A stretch of DNA of 13,147 bases from DASXAQ01 sp036406615 (GCA_036406615.1 DASXAQ010000058.1:1-13147); one strand, 5' to 3'; shown: positions 1 through 6,391, counted from the first letter of the stretch. Program-made: numbers and translations. The notes: a model not told the origin generated them from the sequence alone.

Positions 1-150
1 CTGAGGCTGCGACATGGAGAGGTCGTTCACGATCGCCCCGACCGCCATCTCGCCCGGGATCAGCGCGTCCAGGATCTCGCGACGGTGCGCCTGTGCGATC
101 GCATTGAAGACGTCCGAGGTGGTGGATGCGCGAGGCACGGACAGCATCAT
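1..150 (-). CDS. ArsR-family HTH transcriptional regulator, partial (N-terminus only)
   Basis: Reading the minus strand from an ATG at 150 gives an open frame to the window edge (50 codons). Its sequence, DVFNAIAQAHRREILDAL followed by GEMAVGAIVNDLSMSQPQ, is the start of an ArsR/SmtB winged-helix domain: helix 1 with the 'RREIL' turn, then the beginning of the helix-turn-helix ('SMSQP' normally continues as VSKHL). The ligand-binding part is outside the window, so the inducer cannot be judged. Such proteins are dimeric repressors, often autoregulated and often paired with SRPBCC/AHSA1 genes. Start choice is ambiguous: ATG at 150, ATG at 147, or GTG at 138. The GTG lies 7 nt after a good -10 box that itself overlaps both ATGs, so I favour a leaderless GTG start. 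Family assignment is solid for so short a fragment. Confidence 0.8.
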   Translation of the reverse strand, partial: MMLSVPRASTTSDVFNAIAQAHRREILDALIPGEMAVGAIVNDLSMSQPQ

Positions 151-173
151 ATTCCGATTTCGGCATATGTCAA
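136..173 (-). promoter_or_regulatory. Promoter and palindromic operator of the arsR-like gene, probably leaderless
   Basis: On the minus strand there is a perfect -35 TTGACA (173-168), a 16-nt spacer, and a -10 TATGAT (151-146). Seven nt further is an in-frame GTG (138-136), which would be the first transcribed codon. Between and over these boxes lies a near-perfect 22-bp palindrome at 148-169, of form CATATnCCGAwwTCGGnATATG. It covers the whole spacer, so a bound dimer would block RNA polymerase. That is the normal layout for ArsR autorepression. Boxes and palindrome are read directly; autoregulation is inferred. Confidence 0.75.
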
Positions 174-223
174 GATGGGTCCACGCGAACCGTCGCCGCC
201 CACGACACCGCCTTCCCGCTGAT

Positions 224-268
224 TTCACATCCGGAGCCGTGTGTAACTAGGCTTTACGGCCGGAGGGG
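224..268 (+). promoter_or_regulatory. Putative promoter and RBS of the 337-aa gene
   Basis: A TTCACA-like -35 (224-229), 18-nt spacer and TAGGCT -10 (248-253) would start RNA near 260. A GGAGGGG Shine-Dalgarno follows at 262-268, rather close (3 nt) to the ATG at 272. It runs divergent from the arsR-like promoter. Confidence 0.4.
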
Positions 269-271
269 CTG

Positions 272-1285
272 ATGGGGTTCTTCAAGCGCGGGGGTGATCG
301 AGTGACCGACGGTGGTGCCACGCGGGCCACGGCGCTGGTCGTGGCGGCTGATCAACGTCCGGAGGGCGGCGGACCACGGACCGGCGTCGTGCGCGTCGTC
401 GTGGATCCGGGAGCGAGCCAGCGGGTGCTCGAGGGCGAGATACGGCTCGACAAGGAGCGATGGTTGGTGCCCGGCATGGACGTCGTGGTGACGCTGTCGC
501 CAGACCGCGCGAGCTTCGACGTCGACTGGGACACGGTGCCACCGATCGAGGAGCGAGTGGGGGCCAATGACCCGACGCTTGCGGACCCGGCGGGGGCGCT
601 CCGCAAGGTCGCCCATGTGCTCGGCTACTCCCAGGCCGACACCGGGACCTCGCGCGCCGAGCATTTCCAGGCGGCGCTCGAGGAGGCGGGTCGCCGGACT
701 CCCCCGCCGGGGAAGGTTCGAGCTGTGGTCCTGATCGTAGCGATGCGTGGCGCCATGGCCGGAGCCAGCGGTCCCGAACTGATCGGCAGCGACGAGGTGA
801 GCTTTCAGCGACCCAGCGCCACCGTTCTGTCGGTCAACGTTCCCGGTCGCCCCCCCTACGCCGTCTATCTGCGCAAATTCCGGATCCCGCGCACGTCACG
901 GACCGACTACACCGGGGCGGGGTATCCGGCGCTCGTCTCGCAGAGCGATCCCAACGACGTCGAGATCATCTGGGACGAGGTCCCCTCGGTCGAGTCCCAG
1001 GTGTCGGACCGGATCGCCAGCTCGATGGCGTTGGCCGAGTCGCGCAACGCCGCCATGACCGAGCAGTGGCAGGCGGCGTTGGCCCAGGCCGGCGGCGATG
1101 CCGCCGGGGGTGGCATGACCCCGGAGGGTGGGGCCGCATTCTCGGACGCGATGACGCCCGAGATGCGCAAGCTCGCCGCCGACGGCGCCCGGCAGGCGCT
1201 TCAGTACGTGCAGGATCCCGCGATGCGCAAGATGTTGCTCGATCAGTACCGGGCGGCCGGGATCGAGGTCCCCGAAGAGGAGTGA
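272..1285 (+). CDS. Hypothetical protein with two homologous halves
   Basis: A 337-aa, mostly soluble protein that I cannot assign to a named family. It has no signal peptide or clear membrane helix. Two segments resemble each other in order: a hydrophobic strand (residues 20-27, ALVVAADQ; 151-158, AVVLIVAM), then VDWDTVPPIEERV (84-96) matching IIWDEVPSVESQV (232-244), then AEHFQAALEEAG (129-140) matching TEQWQAALAQAGG (263-275). This suggests an internal duplication of a domain of about 130 residues, each copy a beta-rich part followed by an alpha-helical tail. A Gly-rich linker (274-292) leads to a helical C-terminus rich in Met, Arg and Asp (294-337). Start: ATG 272 follows a GGAGGGG; an in-frame GTG at 302 is the alternative and would drop ten residues. 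The gene stands alone between the divergent arsR-like gene and a hairpin. Function unknown. Confidence 0.8.
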   Translation: MGFFKRGGDRVTDGGATRATALVVAADQRPEGGGPRTGVVRVVVDPGASQRVLEGEIRLDKERWLVPGMDVVVTLSPDRASFDVDWDTVPPIEERVGANDPTLADPAGALRKVAHVLGYSQADTGTSRAEHFQAALEEAGRRTPPPGKVRAVVLIVAMRGAMAGASGPELIGSDEVSFQRPSATVLSVNVPGRPPYAVYLRKFRIPRTSRTDYTGAGYPALVSQSDPNDVEIIWDEVPSVESQVSDRIASSMALAESRNAAMTEQWQAALAQAGGDAAGGGMTPEGGAAFSDAMTPEMRKLAADGARQALQYVQDPAMRKMLLDQYRAAGIEVPEEE

Positions 1286-1288
1286 CGC

Positions 1289-1316
1289 TTCGCCGGCCGG
1301 GCAATCCCGGGGCGAA
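1289..1316 (+). terminator. Strong hairpin after the 337-aa gene
   Basis: Three nt after the stop codon an inverted repeat TTCGCC...GGCGAA (1289-1294 / 1311-1316) encloses CCGGG-CAAT-CCCGG (1297-1310), giving 11 base pairs with a two-G bulge and a 4-nt loop. No T-tract follows, so it would be a U-less actinobacterial-type terminator or a 3'-end stabilising hairpin. Confidence 0.5.
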
Positions 1317-1371
1317 TCGACCCAATCCCCGCGCGGCCCATCGTCGTTTCGCAATTCGGCTCCGAACCACG

Positions 1372-1398
1372 TATGCTCGCGCCTCCCGAGAGGAAGGA
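1372..1398 (+). promoter_or_regulatory. Putative -10 box and RBS of the 99-aa gene
   Basis: TATGCT at 1372-1377 resembles a -10 box, and AGAGGAAGGA at 1389-1398 is a good Shine-Dalgarno 6 nt before the ATG at 1405. The -35 candidate (TTCGCA, 1348-1353, 18-nt spacer) is poor. Confidence 0.4.
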
Positions 1399-1404
1399 AC
1401 GATC

Positions 1405-1704
1405 ATGTCAGTCCTGGTCACCATGCGCGTATCCGGCGATGTCGCCAAGTTCCGCACGACGCTCGACAGCGAGCCCGACCGCTTCCGGTCGATCGCCGAC
1501 GCGGCCAAGGCCGCCGGCGCCATCCATCACCGTTTCGGCGTCGGCGACGACTTCGTGGTGATCGTGGACGAATGGCAAACGGCCGAGGCGTTCCAGACGT
1601 TCTTCCAGACGCCCGAGATCGCGCAGATCATGGCGGACTCCGGAGCCCAAGGCGAGCCCGAGATCACCGTCACCGAGGCGATCTCGTCGCCGGATCAGTT
1701 CTAA
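1405..1704 (+). CDS. Small dimeric alpha/beta-barrel (ABM-like) protein
   Basis: A 99-aa protein. The pattern is strand (SVLVTMRV, residues 2-9), helix (DVAKFRTTLDSEPDRFRSIADAAKAAG, 12-38), strand with a His-His pair (AIHHRFGVGDDFVVIVDEW, 39-57), helix (TAEAFQTFFQTPEIAQIMADSG, 59-80), strand (PEITVTEAI, 85-93). This is the ferredoxin-like layout of the dimeric alpha/beta-barrel superfamily (antibiotic biosynthesis monooxygenase and related small stress-responsive proteins). Such proteins are cytoplasmic dimers; some oxidise quinols or bind heme, many have no known activity. The His pair could sit in the barrel, but no catalytic set can be proven. The start is fixed by AGAGGAAGGA. The gene has its own likely promoter and meets the ABC permease gene tail to tail 15 bp on. 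Fold assignment moderate, activity unknown. Confidence 0.75.
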   Translation: MSVLVTMRVSGDVAKFRTTLDSEPDRFRSIADAAKAAGAIHHRFGVGDDFVVIVDEWQTAEAFQTFFQTPEIAQIMADSGAQGEPEITVTEAISSPDQF

Positions 1705-1719
1705 GTCCCAAGTCCGTCC

Positions 1720-2448
1720 TCATACCGACCCGTACCGGGTGAGCAGCCGCTCCCGGTCGAACAGCGCCGACACCACGCGCCACGCGACCAGGTCGAACAC
1801 GGCCAGCAACAGCGCGCCCGCGAGCGCAACCGCGACGCTCGGCGTCAGGACCCGGAACGAGAACAGCGCGATGAGACCGAGCATCGGGAGTACCGCGAGG
1901 CCGGACAACTGCTGGGCCACGCGAACATCGTTGGACCGCACCGAGATCGCGAGCCCGACCCAGATCGAGAAGGTGGCGAGCAGGGGCGCGAACAGGATGA
2001 CCGCGAGCAGTTGCGACGGCTGGTTGACGAGGTGGTTCACCACAGGGGCCGCGGCGGAGACCACCACGAGCCGGTAGATCGCGTACAGCGTGTACGAAAT
2101 GGACACACACGGCACGACCGCGGCCAACGCCTTGCCGATCAACAGCTCCGATTCGCGGACGGGGGTGGTCAGCACCGGCTCGAGCGTCCCCTGCTCGCGC
2201 TCGCCGATGACGGCGTACCCGGCGATCACGGTCGGCAGGATCAGCGGCACCAGGAAGAACGACAGGCTCGCCCCGCCGAGGATGTTTCGCACCACGTTCT
2301 CCGGGTCCCCCGGCTTGATGCCGAGCACGCTCAGGAACGGGATCGCGATCACGAAGATGGGCAGAGCGATCATCGTTCCGACGATGAACTTGTTCCGGCG
2401 GAAGTCCCTGAGCTCCTTGCGGAACACGGCCGAGGTGCGGGGGTTCAT
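1720..2448 (-). CDS. ABC-2 type transporter permease
   Basis: A 242-aa integral membrane protein with a basic amphipathic N-terminus (RKELRDFRRNK, residues 10-20) and about six hydrophobic segments near 22-42, 57-80, 105-130, 145-170, 180-200 and 203-226. The segment EREQGTLEPVLTTP (83-96) after the second helix is the hallmark of ABC-2 permeases of the NatB/drug-export type and marks the coupling region that meets the ATPase. Its ATG (2448-2446) overlaps the stop of the ATPase gene by 4 bp (ATGA) and has a strong GGAGGT Shine-Dalgarno (2460-2455), so the two are co-translated and should form one exporter. The substrate cannot be read from sequence; ions, peptides or lipophilic compounds are all possible. 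Length is complete for one half-transporter. Confidence 0.9.
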   Translation of the reverse strand: MNPRTSAVFRKELRDFRRNKFIVGTMIALPIFVIAIPFLSVLGIKPGDPENVVRNILGGASLSFFLVPLILPTVIAGYAVIGEREQGTLEPVLTTPVRESELLIGKALAAVVPCVSISYTLYAIYRLVVVSAAAPVVNHLVNQPSQLLAVILFAPLLATFSIWVGLAISVRSNDVRVAQQLSGLAVLPMLGLIALFSFRVLTPSVAVALAGALLLAVFDLVAWRVVSALFDRERLLTRYGSV

Positions 2449-3392
2449 CGCGTGACCTCCACGTCCTCGCTGACGAGCTGCAGGTAGACGTCCTCGAGCG
2501 TGCGCTGCACCTCCGCCAGCCGCAGGATGTCGGCGCCGGCCGCCACGAGCGCCCGCGCCAGGGCGGGCGTCGTCGCGGCGGGGTCGTCCGCCTTCACGGT
2601 GTAGACGCCGTCCCCGTTCTGCGTCCAGACGTCCGTTGCGCCCGCCGATCCGAATACGGCCGCCGGGTCGGCGAGCGGTCGGGCCGTCCGCACCTCGATC
2701 GCGGACTCGAACAGCTGCCGGCGCAGGTCGTCGGGGCGACCCACCACGCGCAGCGTCGTGTTCATGATCGCGATGCGGTCGCAGAGGCGTTCGGCCTCGT
2801 CGAGCCGATGTGTCGTCAGAAACACCGTCACGCCGTGCGTGCGCAGTCCTTCGATGAGCTCGCGGACCTCGCGCGTGGCGACCGGGTCGAGGCCGGAGGT
2901 CGGCTCGTCCAGGAACAGGACCTTCGGATCGGACAGGAGCGTGCGCGCCAGGCTGGCGCGCTGACGCAGGCCCTTCGAGAGGCTGCCCGCGTAGTCGTGG
3001 ACCCGCGGGCCCATTCCGACCGTGTCCAGCGAGGACAGGATCCGCTCTCGCATCTGGGCTCGCGGGATGCCGTACAGGCCCGCGAAGTACTCGAGGTTGT
3101 CGTACACGGTGAGCCGCAGGTACATCCCGGGGTTCTCCGGCATGACGGCCACCAGGCTGCGGAGCTCCGGACCATCGGCGTCGGCGAGGGGCACGCCCGC
3201 CACCTCCGCGGTTCCCGAGGTCGGCCGGATGAGCGTGCCGAGCACGCGCACGGTGGTGGTCTTCCCGGCACCGTTGGGACCGAGGAAGCCGAACACCTCG
3301 CCGGCGCCCACCTCGAACGTCAGATCGCGGAAGGCCGTCCTTGGGCCGAATTCCTTGGTCAGGCCGCTGGCCCGGATCGCTGGGGCATCCAT
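2445..3392 (-). CDS. ABC transporter ATP-binding protein (NatA/CcmA-like)
   Basis: A 315-aa nucleotide-binding subunit with all ABC motifs: Walker A GPNGAGKTT (residues 38-46), Q-loop region PENPGMY (85-91, with Glu in the Gln position as is common in drug-export ATPases), signature LSKGLRQR (138-145), Walker B VLFLDEP (158-164), D-loop SGLD (166-169) and H-loop TTH (193-195). About 100 C-terminal residues (215-315) form the extra domain usual in ABC-2 drug ATPases. It energises the permease encoded just downstream. The ATG at 3392 lacks a Shine-Dalgarno, and a TATAAA box ends 8 nt upstream, so translation may be leaderless or nearly so. Divergent from a second exporter of similar kind. Confidence 0.93.
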   Translation of the reverse strand: MDAPAIRASGLTKEFGPRTAFRDLTFEVGAGEVFGFLGPNGAGKTTTVRVLGTLIRPTSGTAEVAGVPLADADGPELRSLVAVMPENPGMYLRLTVYDNLEYFAGLYGIPRAQMRERILSSLDTVGMGPRVHDYAGSLSKGLRQRASLARTLLSDPKVLFLDEPTSGLDPVATREVRELIEGLRTHGVTVFLTTHRLDEAERLCDRIAIMNTTLRVVGRPDDLRRQLFESAIEVRTARPLADPAAVFGSAGATDVWTQNGDGVYTVKADDPAATTPALARALVAAGADILRLAEVQRTLEDVYLQLVSEDVEVTR

Positions 3393-3400
3393 CGGAGCCC

Positions 3401-3406
3401 TTTATA
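3401..3406 (-). promoter_or_regulatory. Putative -10 box of the leftward ABC operon
   Basis: TATAAA on the minus strand (3406-3401), followed by 8 nt and the ATG at 3392. No convincing -35 is seen. Such a short distance predicts a 5' leader of at most a few nt. Confidence 0.5.
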
Positions 3407-3497
3407 CAGAAGTCCCACGACCACGCCCTGACATGACGCCGCGCGAACCAGGGGTGACTTCAGGGATATCCCCGATGGCGGGTGGACTCTCCGTTTC

Positions 3498-3503
3498 TAG
3501 GCT
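3498..3503 (+). promoter_or_regulatory. Putative -10 box of the rightward ABC operon
   Basis: TAGGCT fits the actinobacterial TAnnnT -10 pattern and is followed by 7 nt and the ATG at 3511, with no Shine-Dalgarno. This predicts a leaderless mRNA. No good -35 is seen. Confidence 0.45.
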
Positions 3504-3510
3504 GAGCGGC

Positions 3511-4467
3511 ATGACCCAGTCCATGAACGGATCGCTCGCAGTCGAGACGCACGGCCTCACCAAGCGCTTCGGTTCGCGCATCGCCGTGGAGGCCGTCGAC
3601 CTCCGGGTCCCTTCGGCCACGGCGTTCGGCTTCCTCGGCCCGAACGGCGCGGGGAAGACGACGCTCATCCGCACGCTGCTCGGCCTCACGCGGGCGTCGA
3701 GCGGGACCTGGCGCATCCTCGGCCGCCGTATGCCCGAGGAGCGCGCGATCGCGCTGCGCCGGGTCGGGGCGATCGTGGAGGAGCCGAGGTTCCACCCGCA
3801 CCTCAGCGGCCGCGACAACCTTCGGATCGTGGCCGCCGCCAGAGAGCCCGCCGCCGACGGCCGGATTGCGGCCGCACTGGAGCGGGTCGGCCTGTCCGCC
3901 CGGGCGGACGAACGCGTCGCGAAGTACTCGATGGGGATGCGTCAGCGCCTCGGCGTGGCTCGGTGCCTTCTGGCCGACCCGCAGTTGCTGATCCTGGACG
4001 AGCCGATGAACGGACTCGACCCCGCGGGCATCCAGGAGTTCCGCGAGATGGTGGCGAGCCTCGTGCACGAGGGCCGGACGGTCTTTCTTTCCTCGCACCT
4101 GCTGGACGAGGTCGAGAAGACGTGCGACCAGGTGGCGATCATCGACGGCGGGCGGATCCTCATGCAGGGCGCGGTCTCCGACATCGCGCGAACGGGAAAG
4201 CCGACCGTACGGATCCGCTGCGATGACCTCGAAACGTCATCCGCGCTCATCCCGCTGGTGCCGGGGGTGGAGCAGGTGAGGCGTGAGGGCGAGTCGCTCG
4301 TGGTCGTCCTCGAACCGGACCTCGGCGAATCGGCGGACGCCGTCGTCGCGGAGGTCAACCGTCGCCTGGTTGGCGCGTCCGTGGCCGTGTACTCCATCGA
4401 GTCCGAGCGCGTATCGCTCGAGCAGCGCTTCCTGGAGATGACGTCGCGGCTGGAGGAAGTGGGATGA
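3511..4467 (+). CDS. ABC transporter ATP-binding protein (BcrA-like)
   Basis: A 318-aa ATPase with Walker A GPNGAGKT (residues 43-50), the Q-loop region VEEPRFHPHLSGRDNL (89-104), signature YSMGMRQR (139-146), Walker B LLILDEP (159-165), D-loop NGLDPAG (167-173) and H-loop SSH (194-196). The 'EEPxFxPxLSGRxNL' and 'DEPMNGLDPAGI' forms are typical of the BcrA/bacitracin-resistance type of exporter ATPase. A C-terminal domain (about 222-318) follows. A longer reading frame runs upstream through the divergent promoter region, but homology starts only at 3511; an in-frame ATG at 3523 is the other choice. The stop overlaps the permease start by 4 bp. Resistance to a peptide or other amphipathic compound is plausible but not shown. 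Confidence 0.93.
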   Translation: MTQSMNGSLAVETHGLTKRFGSRIAVEAVDLRVPSATAFGFLGPNGAGKTTLIRTLLGLTRASSGTWRILGRRMPEERAIALRRVGAIVEEPRFHPHLSGRDNLRIVAAAREPAADGRIAAALERVGLSARADERVAKYSMGMRQRLGVARCLLADPQLLILDEPMNGLDPAGIQEFREMVASLVHEGRTVFLSSHLLDEVEKTCDQVAIIDGGRILMQGAVSDIARTGKPTVRIRCDDLETSSALIPLVPGVEQVRREGESLVVVLEPDLGESADAVVAEVNRRLVGASVAVYSIESERVSLEQRFLEMTSRLEEVG

Positions 4468-5273
4468 ATCTTCGACTCGTGAACGCGGAATGGTTGAAGC
4501 TCCGGCGCCGGCGCGCCCTGTTCTGGTGGGCGCTGGTGCTGTCGGTCGGCATCGTCAGCGTCGTGTACGCGATCCTCGAGATCCTGCACCTGAACAACCC
4601 GGCGCACTACGGTCCGCCGGGCGGCGTCGGCGGCCTGCAGGGATCGATCATCGGTCTGTCGCTGGCCGGGTCGGTGGCCGCGATCCTGGTCGGCACGGCG
4701 GCCGGCACGGCCGACGTGTCGACGGGGGTGTTCCGTGACCTGGTCGCGACCGGGCGGTCGCGCTGGGCGCTGTTCTTCGCGCGCGTCCCCGGCGCGCTCC
4801 TGTTCTTCCTCCCGATCATCACGCTCGGCTACCTCGTCATCGCGGCAGGCAGCGTCGGCTTTGCCGGTTCGGCGCCGCATGCGATGAGCACCGCGGAAGC
4901 GGCGAAGTTCGTGGCGCCGGACTTCGGCCTGATCCTGCGGGGCTACGGGTGGATCCTGCTCGTGACCGGCTTCGACCTGATCCTCGCGCTTGGTCTGGCG
5001 TCGTTGATCGGGTCGCGCGGCACGACGATCGGCGTCCTCCTCGGTTGGCAGTTCCTCGCGGCGCCGCTGCTCGCGCAGGTCTCGCTGCTGGGCGGGGCGA
5101 GGCAGGTGCTGTTCTCCGCGGCATTCGACCGGCTCATTCCGCAGGCTCTGTTCACCGACCAGGGCGCTCCGGTCATCACGCACAGCATCGGGGTGGCCGT
5201 CGTGGTGCTGTTGGGCTGGACCGCGTTCGCGCTCGGGGCGGGTGGATGGCGAACCGCAACCCGGGACGCCTGA
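4464..5273 (+). CDS. ABC-2 type transporter permease, partner of the BcrA-like ATPase
   Basis: A 269-aa membrane protein that begins with the motif of this group, a short amphipathic NAEWLKLRRRR (residues 7-17), then about six hydrophobic segments near 19-40, 61-80, 105-130, 160-182, 187-208 and 240-260. The GTADVSTGVFRDLVATGRSR stretch (81-100) between the second and third helices corresponds to the ABC-2 coupling region. The ATG lies within the ATPase stop (ATGA, 4464-4467) and has GGAGG at 4452-4456, so it is translationally coupled. Conserved details differ from the permease at 1720-2448, so the two pairs are not a recent duplication of each other. Confidence 0.88.
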   Translation: MNLRLVNAEWLKLRRRRALFWWALVLSVGIVSVVYAILEILHLNNPAHYGPPGGVGGLQGSIIGLSLAGSVAAILVGTAAGTADVSTGVFRDLVATGRSRWALFFARVPGALLFFLPIITLGYLVIAAGSVGFAGSAPHAMSTAEAAKFVAPDFGLILRGYGWILLVTGFDLILALGLASLIGSRGTTIGVLLGWQFLAAPLLAQVSLLGGARQVLFSAAFDRLIPQALFTDQGAPVITHSIGVAVVVLLGWTAFALGAGGWRTATRDA

Positions 5274-5298
5274 GCTGGCAGCTCTCGGCCCGGCTCAG
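5270..5298 (+). terminator. Weak hairpin at the end of the ABC operon
   Basis: CTGAGC (5270-5275) pairs with GCTCAG (5293-5298) across the permease stop codon, with a 17-nt loop that holds a further short AGCT/AGCT repeat. No T-tract. It lies between convergent genes and is only a candidate. Confidence 0.2.
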
Positions 5299-5302
5299 CC
5301 TC

Positions 5303-5337
5303 CCCGATCGCTACGCTTCGTCGCGCCCGATCGCTAC
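5303..5337. repeat. 12-bp direct repeat between convergent genes
   Basis: CCCGATCGCTAC occurs at 5303-5314 and again at 5326-5337; the second copy includes the stop codon of the tetR-like gene. Two exact copies 23 bp apart could be a small local duplication; no function is evident. Confidence 0.6.
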
Positions 5338-5942
5338 CGGGTCGAGGGCTGGTCTCCGCTGATGACCGAGGCCAGCATCTGACGGGTGGCCGCCCTGAAC
5401 CACGCCGATTCCCCAAGCGGGCGGGACACGAGCATCGCGCCCTCCAGCGTGCCGAGGATCATCCTGGCCGCTTCGCTCGGCGAACCCGTCAAGCTCAGGG
5501 TGCCTTCCGCCCGACCCTTCTCCAGGACCGTCTTCAGCCATCGTTCGTTCAGACGCATGAATCGAACCACGGCCTCTCGCATCGGGGGCGGCAGCGTCTG
5601 GTACTCGGCGGCGAGCATCCCGCACAGGCACATCCGCTTGTCGCGTAGGACCCCCGAGTACAGGTCCACGTACGCCTCGAGCTTCGCCGGGGCGCCCGCA
5701 TCGCCCGCGTCAATCGATGCGAGGGCATCGAAGAACCGGGTCGTGTATCGCTCGATCAGGGCGACGCCGAGGTCGGCCTTGCCCGCGAAGTGGTAGTGCA
5801 GGCTGGCCTTGGAGATCTGGAGTTCCGCCGCCAGGTCGGCGTAGCTGAAGCCGTTGAACCCCCGCGTTTGCACCAGGTGTTCGGCCGCATCCAGGATGCG
5901 CTCGACCGTCGGCGCCCGCTGATCCCCAACCACCTTCGCCAC
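5334..5942 (-). CDS. TetR/AcrR-family transcriptional regulator
   Basis: A 202-aa repressor. The N-terminal HTH runs from ERILDAAEHLVQTRGF (residues 14-29) to the recognition helix region ISKASLHYHFAGKADL (43-58), a textbook TetR signature. The C-terminal all-helical domain (60-200) binds ligand and dimerises; it holds a CLC pair (Cys105, Cys107) in RMCLCGMLAAEYQTLP, a form seen in one common TetR subgroup. The cysteines might sense electrophiles or oxidants as in NemR-like proteins, but this is only a possibility. The start is a GTG at 5942 with AAAGGA 5-6 nt upstream. It is divergent from a small cupin gene, with a perfect 20-bp palindrome between them, so repression of itself and of the cupin gene is likely. 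Confidence 0.92.
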   Translation of the reverse strand: MAKVVGDQRAPTVERILDAAEHLVQTRGFNGFSYADLAAELQISKASLHYHFAGKADLGVALIERYTTRFFDALASIDAGDAGAPAKLEAYVDLYSGVLRDKRMCLCGMLAAEYQTLPPPMREAVVRFMRLNERWLKTVLEKGRAEGTLSLTGSPSEAARMILGTLEGAMLVSRPLGESAWFRAATRQMLASVISGDQPSTR

Positions 5943-5960
5943 GTAGTTCCTTTCTTCGTC

Positions 5961-5990
5961 TTGACATCTGACCTACTAGTAGGTCAGGAT
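5961..5990 (+). promoter_or_regulatory. Putative promoter of the cupin gene
   Basis: A perfect -35 TTGACA (5961-5966) is followed after 18 nt by CAGGAT (5985-5990), a weak -10. The palindrome fills the spacer. The transcript would start near 5997, leaving a leader of about 35 nt with GGGAGG (6018-6023) before the ATG at 6032. Confidence 0.45.
5968..5987. promoter_or_regulatory. Perfect 20-bp palindromic operator of the TetR-family regulator
   Basis: CTGACCTACTAGTAGGTCAG reads identically on both strands. It lies 25 bp upstream of the tetR-like GTG and overlaps likely promoters in both directions: it is the spacer of the rightward promoter and covers the start site of the leftward one. Length, symmetry and position fit a TetR dimer site. 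Confidence 0.85.
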
Positions 5991-6014
5991 AGCTCCGTCC
6001 ATGAGGCCCGGCAA
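5986..6014 (-). promoter_or_regulatory. Promoter of the tetR-like gene
   Basis: On the minus strand TTGCCG (6014-6009), exactly 17 nt, then TATCCT (5991-5986). RNA would start near 5979, inside the palindrome, which is the usual arrangement for autorepression. Confidence 0.55.
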
Positions 6015-6031
6015 CAGGGGAGGTGGGACAG

Positions 6032-6391
6032 ATGCAGCAAACGGAGCACCGGAGCTTCGGCGCACCCGACGACAATCGGGAGTTCCCGAACGGTCACGCC
6101 GAGATCCTAAACGTCGGCGATGCCGAGATCGGGCGGTTGGTGTTTCAGCCCGGGTGGCGCTGGTCCAATGACGTCAAGCCCGTCGCCGGCACCTCCAGCT
6201 GCGAGGCGCCGCACTTTCAATACCACGTCAGCGGACAGCTCGGGATCCGCATGGATGACGGAACCGAGTTCATCGCCAAGCCCGGAGACGTGACCTCGCT
6301 TCCCAGCGGGCACGACGCGTGGGTGGTCGGTGAGGAGCCGGTGGTGGTGATCGACTGGTTCGGGGCGAGCAACTACGCCAAGTCGATCTGA
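6032..6391 (+). CDS. Small cupin-domain protein
   Basis: A 119-aa single-domain cupin. After the strand-rich start (AEIGRLVFQPGWRWSNDVKPV, residues 31-51), motif 1 is represented by CEAPHFQYHVSGQL (57-70) with His61 and His65, and motif 2 by GDVTSLPSGHDAWVVG (85-100) with the PxGH core and His94. MDDGTEFIAKPGD (74-86) is the usual turn before motif 2. The metal ligands are only partly those of classic enzymes, so this may be a ligand-binding or isomerase-like protein rather than a dioxygenase. The frame is open up to an earlier GTG (6023), but GGGAGG at 6018-6023 places the start at ATG 6032. It is divergent from, and presumably controlled by, the TetR-family gene. Many genomes carry close relatives of this small cupin; none of its biochemistry can be read here. 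Confidence 0.88.
   Translation: MQQTEHRSFGAPDDNREFPNGHAEILNVGDAEIGRLVFQPGWRWSNDVKPVAGTSSCEAPHFQYHVSGQLGIRMDDGTEFIAKPGDVTSLPSGHDAWVVGEEPVVVIDWFGASNYAKSI

Noticed and set aside
1728..1740. ACCCG-tac-CGGGT hairpin near convergent stops
   Set aside because: Only 5 bp, within the last permease codons and without a T-tract; too weak to call as a terminator.
2011..2487. 158-aa His/Arg/Asp-rich open frame on the plus strand
   Set aside because: Antisense to the permease gene; the odd composition is what such shadow frames look like in GC-rich DNA, not a metal-binding protein.
3022..3510. N-terminal extension of the BcrA-like ATPase back to 3022
   Set aside because: It overlaps the other ATPase gene in antisense and crosses the divergent promoter region; homology begins at 3511.
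3942..5183. 413-aa open frame on the minus strand
   Set aside because: Antisense to the BcrA-like ATPase and its permease, with a low-complexity charged sequence and no recognisable domain.
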